Shown piece by piece: positions 35,389 to 43,248 of a stretch of 64,000 nt of DNA. This DNA is from UBA3951 sp050952125. GTDB lineage: Bacteria > Bacillota > Sulfobacillia > Fermentithermobacillales > Fermentithermobacillaceae. Under the pieces are notes generated by a model, which had not been told where the DNA came from, did no database searches, and worked only from the letters and a program-made list of their open reading frames with translations. Made by a program: the position numbers and the translations under genes. The first letter of the stretch is position 1; every line of letters starts with the position of its first letter. The stretch is taken from NCBI GenBank assembly GCA_050952125.1, contig JBMNKK010000004.1, positions 1 through 64,000 of the forward strand, given 5' to 3'.

Positions 35389-36015
35389 CTAAAGTCTTTC
35401 CTGTTCCGCCAAAGCCTTCTTGAGTTTCGGAAGAACAGACTCTAGTGCTCTTCGCCTGTGGCTGATGGAATCCTTCTCACAATCCGAAGCTTCACCTAGA
35501 GTCATGCCTAGTTCTGCGGCGTAAAACAGCGGGTCGTATCCAAAACCGTTACGTCCCCGGTATTCTCGTGAGATGAACCCCTCAACCGTGCCGTCGGCTT
35601 CCGCCAACACCCTTCCCGGGACTGCCACAGCAATGGCGCTGCGGTAGCGGGCGGCTCTCTCGCCGTCAGGCACATCCTTCAGCCTCTCAAGCAGGAGTTC
35701 GTTGTTATCGTCGTCTGATCCTGAGGGTGAAAACCTGTGGGACTTGACTCCGGGAGCGCCGAATAGGGCGTCCACTTCCAGGCCGGAATCCTCTCCAAGA
35801 CACAGCTTTCCCGTGTAGGCGGCAGTGTGCAGAGCCTTCAGGCGGGCGTTCTCCATGAACGTCTTTCCGGTTTCATCGACATCGGGCAAAGATACGCCCG
35901 AGAGGTCTGTGACCTCCCAGCCGCCTTCCGGATCCAGGTCGCGAAGCAACCGGCGAAACTCGCGAAGTTTGCCGGGATTCCGGGTGGCCAACACCAACTC
36001 CACGGTATTCCGCAT
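35389..36015 (-). CDS. rdgB: XTP/dITP diphosphatase (RdgB/HAM1)
   Basis: 208 residues. It hydrolyses the non-canonical nucleotides XTP, dITP and ITP to monophosphates, keeping them out of nucleic acids. Seen: LVLATRNPGKLREFRRLL at the N-terminus, ENARLKALHTAAYTG, LGEDSGLEVDALFGAPGV (the catalytic/metal Asp region), and NGFGYDPLFY followed by SHRRRAL near the end. It starts 2 bases after the rph stop. The rph-rdgB pairing is common in Bacillota. Confidence 0.95.
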   Translation of the reverse strand: MRNTVELVLATRNPGKLREFRRLLRDLDPEGGWEVTDLSGVSLPDVDETGKTFMENARLKALHTAAYTGKLCLGEDSGLEVDALFGAPGVKSHRFSPSGSDDDNNELLLERLKDVPDGERAARYRSAIAVAVPGRVLAEADGTVEGFISREYRGRNGFGYDPLFYAAELGMTLGEASDCEKDSISHRRRALESVLPKLKKALAEQERL

Positions 36016-36017
36016 CG

Positions 36018-36794
36018 TTACCTGCCGGTAGAAACGGCGCGATCCCTCGGCGGGGTATAGGAACCGATTCTTGCCGCGATGTCGCCCAGCGCCTCGCGCT
36101 GGACCTCCATGAGGGAGCGGATCCCTCCTGCTGCCAGCGTAAGGAGCGCGTCCAGGCGCCCTTTGCTGAAGGGGGCGTGCTCTCCGGTACCCTGTACTTC
36201 TATGAACTCGCCCTTCCCGGTCATCACCACGTTCATATCCACTTCTGCGGTCGAATCTTCAGAGTATGGAAGGTCGACTACCGGGGTGCCGTTCACGATA
36301 CCCACGCTGATTGCAGCTATGTAGTCCAGGGCAGGGAACGCCTGCCACCCTTCTTTCTTGGCCACAGTATCCAGGGCGAGCATCAGAGCCACAAACCCTC
36401 CGGTTACGGAGGCGGTACGAGTTCCACCGTCGGCCTGGATGACATCGCAGTCGATCCAAAACGTCTTCTCGCCTACTGCGGCGAGGTCGACTGCAGCCCT
36501 AAGACTCCGCCCTATCAGCCTTTGGATCTCAACGGTTCGCCCGCCAGGACGTCCGCGGGTCACCTCGCGTGCGGATCGTGTGGCGGTAGCCCCGGGAAGC
36601 ATCGAATACTCGGCGGTAATCCACCCTGAACCGGTGCCTTTGACGAAAGGCGGCACCTTATCTTCTACCATTGCGGTACAGATGACCTTGGTGTCTCCGG
36701 TCTCAATGAGGCAAGACCCGTGCGGGAACTTAAGATATCCCGGAACAATCCTGCACTGCCTCGTCTCGTTGGGTTCTCTGCCGTCAGCTCGCAA
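36018..36794 (-). CDS. rph: Ribonuclease PH
   Basis: 258 residues from a TTG start at 36794. Earlier in-frame starts would overlap the upstream gene and add 30 unusual residues, whereas GAGGTG lies six bases before this TTG and the protein then begins LRADGREPNETR, as in the family. RNase PH is a phosphate-dependent 3' exonuclease that trims tRNA and rRNA ends. Motifs seen: GSCLIETGDTKVICTA, GWITAEYSMLPGAT, GRSLRAAVDL, IDCDVIQADGGTRTASVTGG and EVQGTGEHAPFS. It starts 17 bases after the UPF0316 stop, within one operon. Confidence 0.95.
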   Translation of the reverse strand: MRADGREPNETRQCRIVPGYLKFPHGSCLIETGDTKVICTAMVEDKVPPFVKGTGSGWITAEYSMLPGATATRSAREVTRGRPGGRTVEIQRLIGRSLRAAVDLAAVGEKTFWIDCDVIQADGGTRTASVTGGFVALMLALDTVAKKEGWQAFPALDYIAAISVGIVNGTPVVDLPYSEDSTAEVDMNVVMTGKGEFIEVQGTGEHAPFSKGRLDALLTLAAGGIRSLMEVQREALGDIAARIGSYTPPRDRAVSTGR

Positions 36795-36811
36795 TGCGCC
36801 CACCTCTTTGC

Positions 36812-37339
36812 TTATGGCTGTCTGAGCCTTCGATACGGAAAGACTCCGCCCTGGACGTTCCTGGTATCGAGAATGGTCACGAAACACCCCGGCGCGAACT
36901 CCTCAATTATGGAACTTAGCCTCGGTAGGGTCTTTCTATCTGTTGAAACCAGGAGTACCTCCTTCGGGCCTGTCATGCCCCGGCCCTCAAGTACCGTAAC
37001 GCCGTATCCCGCAGTGCGTAATACAGAGAGCAGTTCCTCTGCCATGCCGTCCGCGGGGATAACTTGAAGCGCCACGTGGCCTATGGCCAACCTCTCCTCA
37101 AGAAAGCTCCCTATGATTGTGCCCGAAGCAAAGCCTAGCCCGTAGGCAAGGATCTTCCACGGGTCGTCTAAATTCTTCATTATGCGCGAGAGAGCACCGA
37201 TGTAGATACTTGCCTCCATAAGGCCTATCGCCGCGGCAGGATATCTGCGGCCCCGCACGACCAGCAACATCCTTATCGTTGCCAGGCTGACATCACAAAT
37301 GCGCGCTAGAAAGATGATCAAGTACTCTACGAGAAACAC
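36812..37339 (-). CDS. UPF0316 membrane protein (DUF5698-DUF2179)
   Basis: 175 residues from GTG 37339, chosen because GGAGGAG lies six bases before it; a TTG at 37357 is the alternative. Three N-terminal membrane helices (EYLIIFLARICDVSLATIR, YPAAAIGLMEASIYIGALS, WKILAYGLGFASGTIIGSFLEE) match the DUF5698 half. The soluble C-terminal half (VLRTAGYGVTVLEGRG, KEVLLVSTDRK) matches DUF2179. The function of the family is unknown. It lies between marR and rph on the same strand. Confidence 0.85.
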   Translation of the reverse strand: MFLVEYLIIFLARICDVSLATIRMLLVVRGRRYPAAAIGLMEASIYIGALSRIMKNLDDPWKILAYGLGFASGTIIGSFLEERLAIGHVALQVIPADGMAEELLSVLRTAGYGVTVLEGRGMTGPKEVLLVSTDRKTLPRLSSIIEEFAPGCFVTILDTRNVQGGVFPYRRLRQP

Positions 37340-37364
37340 CGGATGCTCCTCCTCCAATCAAGGC

Positions 37365-37387
37365 GGCGCATCCTTAAAAGGTGCGCC
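37365..37387. repeat. Inverted repeat between marR and the UPF0316 gene
   Basis: GGCGCATCCTT and AAGGTGCGCC pair with one wobble around an AA centre. No T run follows on the minus strand, so it is either a weak terminator after marR or a binding site in front of the next gene. Confidence 0.4.
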
Positions 37388-37422
37388 GTCCTGGTGTTTT
37401 TCTAATTCTGAGAGCCCGTATG

Positions 37423-37875
37423 TCAGGAGGTCACTTTCTCCTGGAACATCAGGGAGTGCAATCTCTCTAAAGACTGTGCCAGCTGAGATATCTCTTCCTC
37501 GTCAAGTTTCTCCAGGATAGAAGAAACATAACGCCTTCTGGCAGCTACCACCTCAGAAATTACCTGCTGACCCCTTTCAGAAATCGAAAGGCGGATGACC
37601 CTCCTGTCCTGAGAGTCGCGCTTCCTCTCTAGGAAGCCGTTCTTCTCCATCCTATCAACAAGATCGGTCGCAGTCGAGCACGCAAGGAATAGTTTATCGC
37701 AGAGTTCACCCATGGTAATGTTAGGATTTTCTCTCAAAGCCAAGAGTGCAGCGAACTGGGGCGTCGTTATTCCAAAATCCACAAGAATGTCTCTGCCGCG
37801 CTTTTTGATGATAAACGCTACATGACGAAGGGAGCGTTCTATCTTGATAACTGAGTTGTCCAGCCTCTCGGGCAT
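37423..37875 (-). CDS. MarR-family transcription regulator
   Basis: 150 residues from ATG 37875, seven bases after GGAGGT. The winged helix-turn-helix is clear: FGITTPQFAALLALRENPNITMG (helix 2 region), ELCDKLFLACSTATDLVDRMEKNG (recognition helix), and the wing FLERKRDSQDRRVIRLSISERG. MarR dimers usually repress their own gene and neighbours and release DNA on ligand binding. The next genes on the strand are UPF0316, rph and rdgB, with a dyad 35 bases past the stop. Which of these it controls is not shown. Confidence 0.9.
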   Translation of the reverse strand: MPERLDNSVIKIERSLRHVAFIIKKRGRDILVDFGITTPQFAALLALRENPNITMGELCDKLFLACSTATDLVDRMEKNGFLERKRDSQDRRVIRLSISERGQQVISEVVAARRRYVSSILEKLDEEEISQLAQSLERLHSLMFQEKVTS

Positions 37876-38005
37876 GGACAGCACCTCCCAAATTCCTAAA
37901 GAACCAGCCAGACTTGACATTCTTAGGATAAAACGCGGATGCCCCGTGAGTCAAGGAATCTAGGCACTTACCAGTCAAAAGGCCAGCGCCTGTAAATGGA
38001 AATTA

Positions 38006-38353
38006 TGGTGGAGGCGGAGGGAATCGCACCCTCGTCCGCAAATAACCCGGCTTCAGTCTCTACGAGCGTAGCTCCGGATTTAGTCTCGCAGACAGCGGCG
38101 CCCCGGAGCGGGCTTCGCTATCCGCCAGTCCGGAATTGGATTCCCTGCAGGGTCCCGGGCAACCCCCTGAAGGTATCTCTCCTGAGTGACGGCGACTCGG
38201 AGGTAGGAGAGAAGTCCCCCCGGTCACCGAGCAGCCTAATTTAGGCTGCTAGTGCGTAACTGTTGTTGGCAGTTATTAGTTTGCCGTTTGTTGGGTACGG
38301 CACCCATGCTCGCTGCTCAAACCCGACTACCTACGTCGAACCTGGTCGCCCCC
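38006..38353 (-). ncRNA. ssrA: Transfer-messenger RNA (tmRNA)
   Basis: 348 bases. The acceptor stem pairs GGGGGCG (38347-38353) with CGCCTCC, followed by A and an encoded CCA ending at 38006. The T arm (GAGGG-TGCGATT-CCCTC) and the tRNA-like 5' start GGGGGCGACCAGGTTCGACG are standard. The tag reading frame is AACT-GCC-AAC-AAC and encodes ANNSYALAA then TAA, with the typical YALAA end; GCC is my choice of resume codon. tmRNA rescues stalled ribosomes together with SmpB, whose gene lies 2 kb away with another gene in between. Confidence 0.96.
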
Positions 38354-38363
38354 GTAGACCTCT

Positions 38364-38392
38364 ATGATAGCAGGTTTGTGAATTGTCCACAA
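38364..38392 (-). promoter_or_regulatory. ssrA promoter
   Basis: On the minus strand TTGTGG (38387-38392), 17 bases, then TATCAT (38364-38369), ending 10 bases before the mature tmRNA 5' end. Confidence 0.55.
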
Positions 38393-38412
38393 CTTGTTGG
38401 GCCCCCATCCCA

Positions 38413-38487
38413 TCCGGATCACCATCCCAATCCCCACCCCGATCCGCACTCCGATCCGCGCTCCGATCCCCAACCCAACCTCCATCC
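38413..38487. repeat. C-rich tandem tract with a 12-base period
   Basis: CCGATCC(G/C) occurs at 38439, 38451 and 38463, exactly 12 apart. More diverged CCCAATCCCC/CCATCC units lie on both sides. In one frame it would read His-Pro-Asp/Asn-Pro repeats, but no ribosome site supports translation. Confidence 0.55.
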
Positions 38488-38536
38488 AGTTGACATAACC
38501 AGTTCAGTTTGCGTTATTCGCAACGATTTTTGCGGT

Positions 38537-38579
38537 AACTTTGCGTTTTTGCAGCGCTCCGCTGCAAAAACGCAAAGTT
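38537..38579. repeat. Perfect 20-bp inverted repeat with a 3-base loop
   Basis: Left arm 38537-38556, loop CTC, right arm 38560-38579. Every base pairs. No T run follows on either strand, and no gene ends nearby on the plus strand, so it is not an ordinary terminator. Confidence 0.85.
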
Positions 38580-38787
38580 GACAGGATTCGCGTGATGAAA
38601 ATCGCAACGATCCGGCGAGGGCGCTAGCGCGGCCACAGCGCGGGCGCCGATGCGGTCACCCTCCCGCGAGTCCCGTTACTTAACATAATGTGGTTCATGG
38701 TGCCCCTGTCCCCTCGCTAACTCTCATCTGACAGGAACCGAGCCGCGCCTTTGCCCGTCTGACCACCTAGAAAGGTGGTTCACGTCC

Positions 38788-40410
38788 ATGCTACGCTCTG
38801 CTGCCAGAAACAAAGTAACCGGATACAGGATAGCAGGAGCGCTCCGGCGAGCCGCGGTCCCTATGCGATCTCTCTCGCTGCTATCTGTACTCCTGTCAGT
38901 CACATTACTATCTGTCTCAATCCTATCAGCCACGCTGCTGTCCGGGTGCGCCAAACCTGTACGGGAGCCCAAGATCGTAACCGTGCTCGACCCGACTGAG
39001 ATTAACCATCTCTCGCTGGAAGGCATGGTGGTCACAGCGCACAGGGATCAGGCCATTTCTCCTGACAGCAAGTACCTCCTTATGGGGCTGTTGGGCAACA
39101 CATCTGACAGAATGGTGGCAGTACCCATCGACGTGCCAGGTAACGAGGATAACGGCGCAGTCTCCCTCTACTCGGCAGACACGGCTTGGACCCACAACAA
39201 CCTTCTTACGCTAATGCCGGTTGGATGGCTCTCAAACACCGAATGCCTCTTCATCGTCCACGGCTGGCAGGACCAAGGCCCAAATAGGGGTGATAGAGGC
39301 ACGTCAATCTACCTGGGCGATGTCGAGACAGGGACGTCGATTTTGCTTGGATATGTCGCTGTCCCCGAGCAAGGCCAGCATGTCGATGACGCGGTCCTCA
39401 CCCACAGCGGGAAACTGTACCTGCGCGTAGCGGAGAGATTTTGGGAGTTCGACGTTGCGTCGCAGGAACTGAACCTGATCCGTGATGATTTACCCACCTA
39501 TGTCCACGGTATCTTTAACGTTGAGGTATCTCCGACCGGCGATCATGTGGTCTACGGAGTGGGCGGCGAAGAGAAGAGCGGCGTTTACATCATGAACACA
39601 GCCACCGGAGAGGAAAGCCTCTTGATGCCCACGGGAGATTCGATGAGCTTCTATCCAAGCTGGTCTCCGGACGGGCGGTACATCGCCCTCTACACGGCTA
39701 GTAAAGTGACGAACCCCAGCATGGAAGGGGTAACCACATACAAGTACATCCCGGGCGAAGACGGCCCGTTCCCCTCGGCGGAGTCCATTACGATACTCGA
39801 CGTGGAAGGCAACATAGTCGAGACTCTCAAGATGGAAGGCCAGTTCCTATCGAGTTTTGCGTGGCTTGCCGACAGCAAATCCTTGGTCTATCTGGCCGGC
39901 CCCGTGACGTTCGGAAAGTGGGGCGAAGTGCGGTCCAGGGAGTATGAATCGGTCTGGATAGAGGATATATACTCGGATTTGCCCGCGGTGAAAGTGGCAG
40001 ACATTGCCGCGATAGAAGAAGATATGCTGGAACACACCAATTACATCTACCCGGTAGCTTCTCTGCCCGACGGACAAGGCGCGCTCTTGAACATCGCGGG
40101 TGCGAACAGCACGTCGGTATGGCGCGTGTCGAAAGACAAAGAGCCGGTGAAGGTTGCGAGCGGGTGGTGGGAGACCCCGAGATTCACGCCGTTCTACAAC
40201 GACAGGGTTGTAGGACTCGTGTCGGACGGCGGCGAAAGCGACGCGTGGCTGGTCGGAAGCGAGGAACTGGACCGGCACGGCAGCTATCCGGCCGGAACAA
40301 CAATCGCTGCGTATAGTGAGGATCTCCTAGTCCTGACCTGCTACGATTTCCAGGCAAAACAGACTGAAGTATGGGTGTACGACATGCTATCGGAGAAGGT
40401 TGAGGAGTAA
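38788..40410 (+). CDS. Beta-propeller lipoprotein (PD40/WD40-like repeats)
   Basis: 540 residues. A long N-terminus carries a signal with hydrophobic core LSLLSVLLSVTLLSVSILS and lipobox LLSGC near residue 52. The mature part has TolB/PD40-like blades (AISPDSKYLLMGLLG; VSPTGDHVVYGVGG; YPSWSPDGRYIALYTAS; SFAWLADSKSLVYLAG; LVLTCYDFQAKQTEVWVYD). Such propellers bind proteins or peptides at the cell surface; no enzyme motif is seen. AAAGGTGG precedes ATG 38788. It is one of very few plus-strand genes outside the island. It lies between ssrA and smpB, which are usually close, and ends 1 base from the smpB stop in convergent orientation. Confidence 0.8.
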   Translation: MLRSAARNKVTGYRIAGALRRAAVPMRSLSLLSVLLSVTLLSVSILSATLLSGCAKPVREPKIVTVLDPTEINHLSLEGMVVTAHRDQAISPDSKYLLMGLLGNTSDRMVAVPIDVPGNEDNGAVSLYSADTAWTHNNLLTLMPVGWLSNTECLFIVHGWQDQGPNRGDRGTSIYLGDVETGTSILLGYVAVPEQGQHVDDAVLTHSGKLYLRVAERFWEFDVASQELNLIRDDLPTYVHGIFNVEVSPTGDHVVYGVGGEEKSGVYIMNTATGEESLLMPTGDSMSFYPSWSPDGRYIALYTASKVTNPSMEGVTTYKYIPGEDGPFPSAESITILDVEGNIVETLKMEGQFLSSFAWLADSKSLVYLAGPVTFGKWGEVRSREYESVWIEDIYSDLPAVKVADIAAIEEDMLEHTNYIYPVASLPDGQGALLNIAGANSTSVWRVSKDKEPVKVASGWWETPRFTPFYNDRVVGLVSDGGESDAWLVGSEELDRHGSYPAGTTIAAYSEDLLVLTCYDFQAKQTEVWVYDMLSEKVEE

Positions 40411-40411
40411 C

Positions 40412-40882
40412 CTACTCCTTCATCCTCTCCCTCACACTGCGATCCATGTCGCGGCGGACATCGCGGTCCCGTATCGCTTCGCGCTTGTCGTAGGCTTTGC
40501 GGCCCTTCGCCAGAGCCAGTTCCACCTTGACCCTGCCGTCCCGAAAATAGAGGGATAGCGGCACAAGCGTGTAGCCGCGCTCCGCGACCTTAGACTGCAG
40601 TTTGCGGATCTCCCTCTTGTGCAGAAGCAGCCGCCTTGGGCGGAGCGGGTCGTGATTAAACCTTGACGCAGGATCGTACTGCGCTATATGCGCGTTCTGC
40701 AGGAAGACTTCGCCCCCGGTGATCTCGGCGTAGGCGTCACCGAGATTTGCTCTTCCCAGCCTCAGCGACTTCACTTCGGTTCCAATGAGAGCAATGCCGG
40801 CCTCGACCGTGTCCTCGATGAAGTAGTCATGTCGCGCCTTCCTGTTCTGCGCTATTATCTTGACGCCTTCCTTGCCGCGCAT
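40412..40882 (-). CDS. smpB: SsrA-binding protein SmpB
   Basis: 156 residues, the normal size. It binds tmRNA and brings it to the A site of stalled ribosomes. The oligonucleotide-binding barrel is complete: IIAQNRKARHDYFIEDTVEAG, LIGTEVKSLRLGRANLGDAY, EVFLQNAHIAQY and LVPLSLYFRDGRVKVELALAKGRK. The basic tail (YDKREAIRDRDVRRDMDRSV) folds on the ribosome. It follows the HD-domain gene by 18 bases. Confidence 0.97.
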   Translation of the reverse strand: MRGKEGVKIIAQNRKARHDYFIEDTVEAGIALIGTEVKSLRLGRANLGDAYAEITGGEVFLQNAHIAQYDPASRFNHDPLRPRRLLLHKREIRKLQSKVAERGYTLVPLSLYFRDGRVKVELALAKGRKAYDKREAIRDRDVRRDMDRSVRERMKE

Positions 40883-40900
40883 CGCTCTCTCCTTGACAGC

Positions 40901-41455
40901 CTACAATCCCAATTCCTTATGAATACCCTGCATCGCCTCGACGCCGAGCGCCACAAAGCACTCCAGCTCCATGCCGAAGTCCGAACAAGCCCTGATGATA
41001 TCGCGGTTGGCACCCTTGGCAAAGGATTTCTCCTTCATCCTGTTGATGACGAAGTCAGCGTCGATGGCCTCAAGCTTCTTGGCGGGCGATATGAGCGCCG
41101 AGGCAACTATGAGGCCGGTCAGAGGATCGGCCGAGTACAGCACTTTTGCCATTGTGGTCTCGCGGGGAAGGCCGTGGGCTTCATTATGGGCCTTCACGGC
41201 GTCGACGATTTCCGGGTCAAAACCCAGTTCTTCGGCTATCTGCCCTGATATCATGCTGTGGCGGTTCGGATCGTCCTTAGTATCTTCGTAATCTATGTCA
41301 TGGAGCAGCCCCGCGGCCCCCCATCTCTCTTCATCCTCGCCAAACTCCCGGGCAAGCCGCCTCATCACTGCCTCAACGGCCAGGATATGCTTGAAGAGGT
41401 TCTTGTTGACTATCCTCTTCCGGACTTCTGCGACTATGTCATCACGCTGCATCAT
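40901..41455 (-). CDS. HD-domain phosphohydrolase-like protein
   Basis: 184 residues from ATG 41455, seven bases after GAGGTG; an ATG at 41461 lies too close to it. HD motifs: His in LFKHILAVEAVMRRLA, HD pair in GAAGLLHDIDYE, then HSMISGQIAEELG and a distal Asp in LYSADPLTGLIVA. This is a single-domain, HDIG-type metal-dependent phosphohydrolase; the substrate is unknown. It occupies the place where rnr commonly lies in Bacillota (secG-rnr-smpB). Confidence 0.85.
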   Translation of the reverse strand: MMQRDDIVAEVRKRIVNKNLFKHILAVEAVMRRLAREFGEDEERWGAAGLLHDIDYEDTKDDPNRHSMISGQIAEELGFDPEIVDAVKAHNEAHGLPRETTMAKVLYSADPLTGLIVASALISPAKKLEAIDADFVINRMKEKSFAKGANRDIIRACSDFGMELECFVALGVEAMQGIHKELGL

Positions 41456-41565
41456 CTGCATTCACCTCAAACTTGAGTGCTGGTGCTTTTACGTCATTCT
41501 ACCTGAACCAGGAATGAGATGCCAGAATTGAGAGAGGTGAGTATGCGCCGGGCCAAAATAACTAA

Positions 41566-41594
41566 CCTCGCCGTCCGAGGCCCGGCCGGCGAGG
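41566..41594 (-). terminator. Terminator after secG
   Basis: CCTCGCCG and CGGCGAGG form an 8-bp stem with a GC-rich loop. On the minus strand it is followed by TTAGTTATTTT. It lies 50 bases past the secG stop. Confidence 0.7.
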
Positions 41595-41643
41595 CTCTTT
41601 GCATCATCAAAATCATTCAAAGCAAAACGGCGTACTCTTATTG

Positions 41644-41892
41644 CTACCTCCGCAAGAAGGTCAGGGAAATGGAAGTAACCATAAAGGCTATCGCCAAGTA
41701 GACAGTAGCTTTATTCAGGAGATCCTCCCAGCCTCTCTTGCGGCGGCCCAGAGGCGAATCGGTGCTCCCGCCCCCCATAATGCCCATACCTGCGCTTCTT
41801 CCGGGTTGCAGTATGACTACCGCGATAAGGCCGATGGTGATCAGCCAGTGAAGTATCCTTAGAACTGTCAGCAAACCCTTCACCCTTTCCAA
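41644..41892 (-). CDS. secG: Preprotein translocase subunit SecG
   Basis: 82 residues at most. Two membrane helices (LLTVLRILHWLITIGLIAVVIL and LNKATVYLAIAFMVTSISLTFL) flank the conserved cytoplasmic part LQPGRSAGMGIMGGG. SecG assists SecYEG in protein export. The frame opens at TTG 41892, but GTG 41883 or TTG 41877 would fit family length better. It lies 50 bases after eno, in the usual eno-secG order. Confidence 0.92.
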   Translation of the reverse strand: MERVKGLLTVLRILHWLITIGLIAVVILQPGRSAGMGIMGGGSTDSPLGRRKRGWEDLLNKATVYLAIAFMVTSISLTFLRR

Positions 41893-41942
41893 ACTTGCGG
41901 GTACAACGCGTTCACAACGCCAATTCTAGCATCCGAAGGAGA

Positions 41943-43223
41943 CTAGAGTCTACCCGGAATAACGATCCGGCTCCCGAACCTGGCTTCGGCGCCCAGTTCC
42001 TCCTCGATCCTGAGAAGCTGGTTGTACTTCGCTGTCCTTTCACTTCTCGCGGGAGCGCCCGTCTTTATCTGTCCCGCTCCGGTAGCTACCGCCAGGTCCG
42101 CGATGAACGAATCCTCGGTCTCTCCCGAACGGTGCGATACCAAACACCTGTAAGCGGCGTTTCGCGCAGTCTCCATTGTCTCCAAAGTCTCGGTGATTGA
42201 CCCTACTTGATTGACTTTGATGAGAACCGAGTTGGCTGCGCCGACGGCAATCCCTTTCTCAAGCCTCTCCTTCTGAGTCACAAACAGATCGTCGCCGATG
42301 ATCTGCACCTTCTGCCCCAACGTCTTGGTGAGAAGCACCCAGCCTTCCCAATCATCCTCAAAGAGGCCGTCCTCGATCGACGCTATGGGATAAGACTTGA
42401 CCCATGCTGCATACTTGTCGACCATTCCGGCAGTGTCGCCTTCCCAATTCTCTCCTGCCAAAACATATTTCCCGTCTCGGTAGAACTCAGAAGCAGCACA
42501 ATCAAGCGCCAGATAGCAGTCGCGGCCAGGGCCGTAACCAGCCTTCTTGATCGCCGTAGTTAAGAGCTCAAGCGCCTCTTCATTCGATTTGAGGTCGGGA
42601 GCGAAACCGCCCTCGTCGCCTACTGAAGTTGAATATCCCTTCGACTTAAGAACCGACTTGAGAGCCTGGTAGACCTCGACACCCATCTGCAAGGCCGAGG
42701 AGAAACTGTCGCAGCCGGCCGGAACCAACATGAATTCCTGGATATCGACGTTGTTGTCAGCGTGTTTTCCGCCGTTCAAGACGTTCATGAACGGCACGGG
42801 AAGAGTCCTCGCCCCCATACCGCCCAAGTACCTGTACAGAGACTGACCGGTCGATTGGGCCGCGGCAGAAGCCACCGCCATCGATACGCTGAGGATGGCG
42901 TTGGCGCCGAGTCTAGACTTGTTGGGAGTGCCGTCGAGTTTGATCATCAGCCGGTCTATTTCCTGCTGGCTCGTAGCATCCATTCCCATGATTTCCGGAG
43001 CGATGACGTCTCTCACGTTTGACAGAGCCTTACGGACTCCTTTTCCGCCAAACGCCTTCTCACCGTCTCTCATCTCCAGGGCCTCGTATGTACCGGTGGA
43101 AGCACCTGAGGGAACCATGCCGCGCCCCACAGAGCCGTCACTCAGAAACACGTCAGTCTCAACGGTGGGGTTTCCCCGGGAATCAAGTATCTGCCTCGAT
43201 TTGACATCAATGATCTCTGGCAT
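41943..43223 (-). CDS. eno: Enolase
   Basis: 426 residues from ATG 43223, ten bases after AAAGGA. It converts 2-phosphoglycerate to phosphoenolpyruvate. Seen: IIDVKSRQILDSRGNPTVE, GASTGTYEALEMRD, NVLNGGKHADNNVDIQEFM, VGDEGGFAPDL, the metal residues in LALDCAASEFY, SIEDGLFEDDWEGW and IIGDDLFVT, the catalytic Lys in LIKVNQVGSITETL, and SHRSGETEDSFIADLAV. Last glycolytic gene of the operon gap-pgk-tpiA-gpmI-eno. Confidence 0.98.
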   Translation of the reverse strand: MPEIIDVKSRQILDSRGNPTVETDVFLSDGSVGRGMVPSGASTGTYEALEMRDGEKAFGGKGVRKALSNVRDVIAPEIMGMDATSQQEIDRLMIKLDGTPNKSRLGANAILSVSMAVASAAAQSTGQSLYRYLGGMGARTLPVPFMNVLNGGKHADNNVDIQEFMLVPAGCDSFSSALQMGVEVYQALKSVLKSKGYSTSVGDEGGFAPDLKSNEEALELLTTAIKKAGYGPGRDCYLALDCAASEFYRDGKYVLAGENWEGDTAGMVDKYAAWVKSYPIASIEDGLFEDDWEGWVLLTKTLGQKVQIIGDDLFVTQKERLEKGIAVGAANSVLIKVNQVGSITETLETMETARNAAYRCLVSHRSGETEDSFIADLAVATGAGQIKTGAPARSERTAKYNQLLRIEEELGAEARFGSRIVIPGRL

Positions 43224-43248
43224 CTCAATACAGTCCTTTCTCTCGACT

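Larger units (their letters stand above)
38354..38787. other. 434-base repeat-rich spacer without a supported gene
   Basis: Between ssrA and the lipoprotein gene. It holds the ssrA promoter, a C-rich 12-base repeat tract, a perfect 20-bp hairpin and the ribosome site (AAAGGTGG, nine bases before the ATG at 38788). The direct repeat CGCAACGAT occurs at 38518 and 38603, on both sides of the hairpin. A consensus TTGACA at 38578-38583 has no good -10 partner. Confidence 0.5.

Noticed and set aside
36795..36887. N-terminal extension of RNase PH upstream of the TTG start
   Set aside because: It overlaps the UPF0316 gene, adds residues not found in the family, and a good ribosome site stands before TTG 36794.
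38252..38581. Open frame with His-Pro-Asp/Asn-Pro repeats between ssrA and the lipoprotein gene
   Set aside because: It starts inside tmRNA and ends inside the perfect hairpin; the repeats come from the 12-base DNA tract and there is no ribosome site.
41519..41701. 60-codon plus-strand frame near secG
   Set aside because: It covers the secG terminator hairpin and the antisense of secG; no motif.
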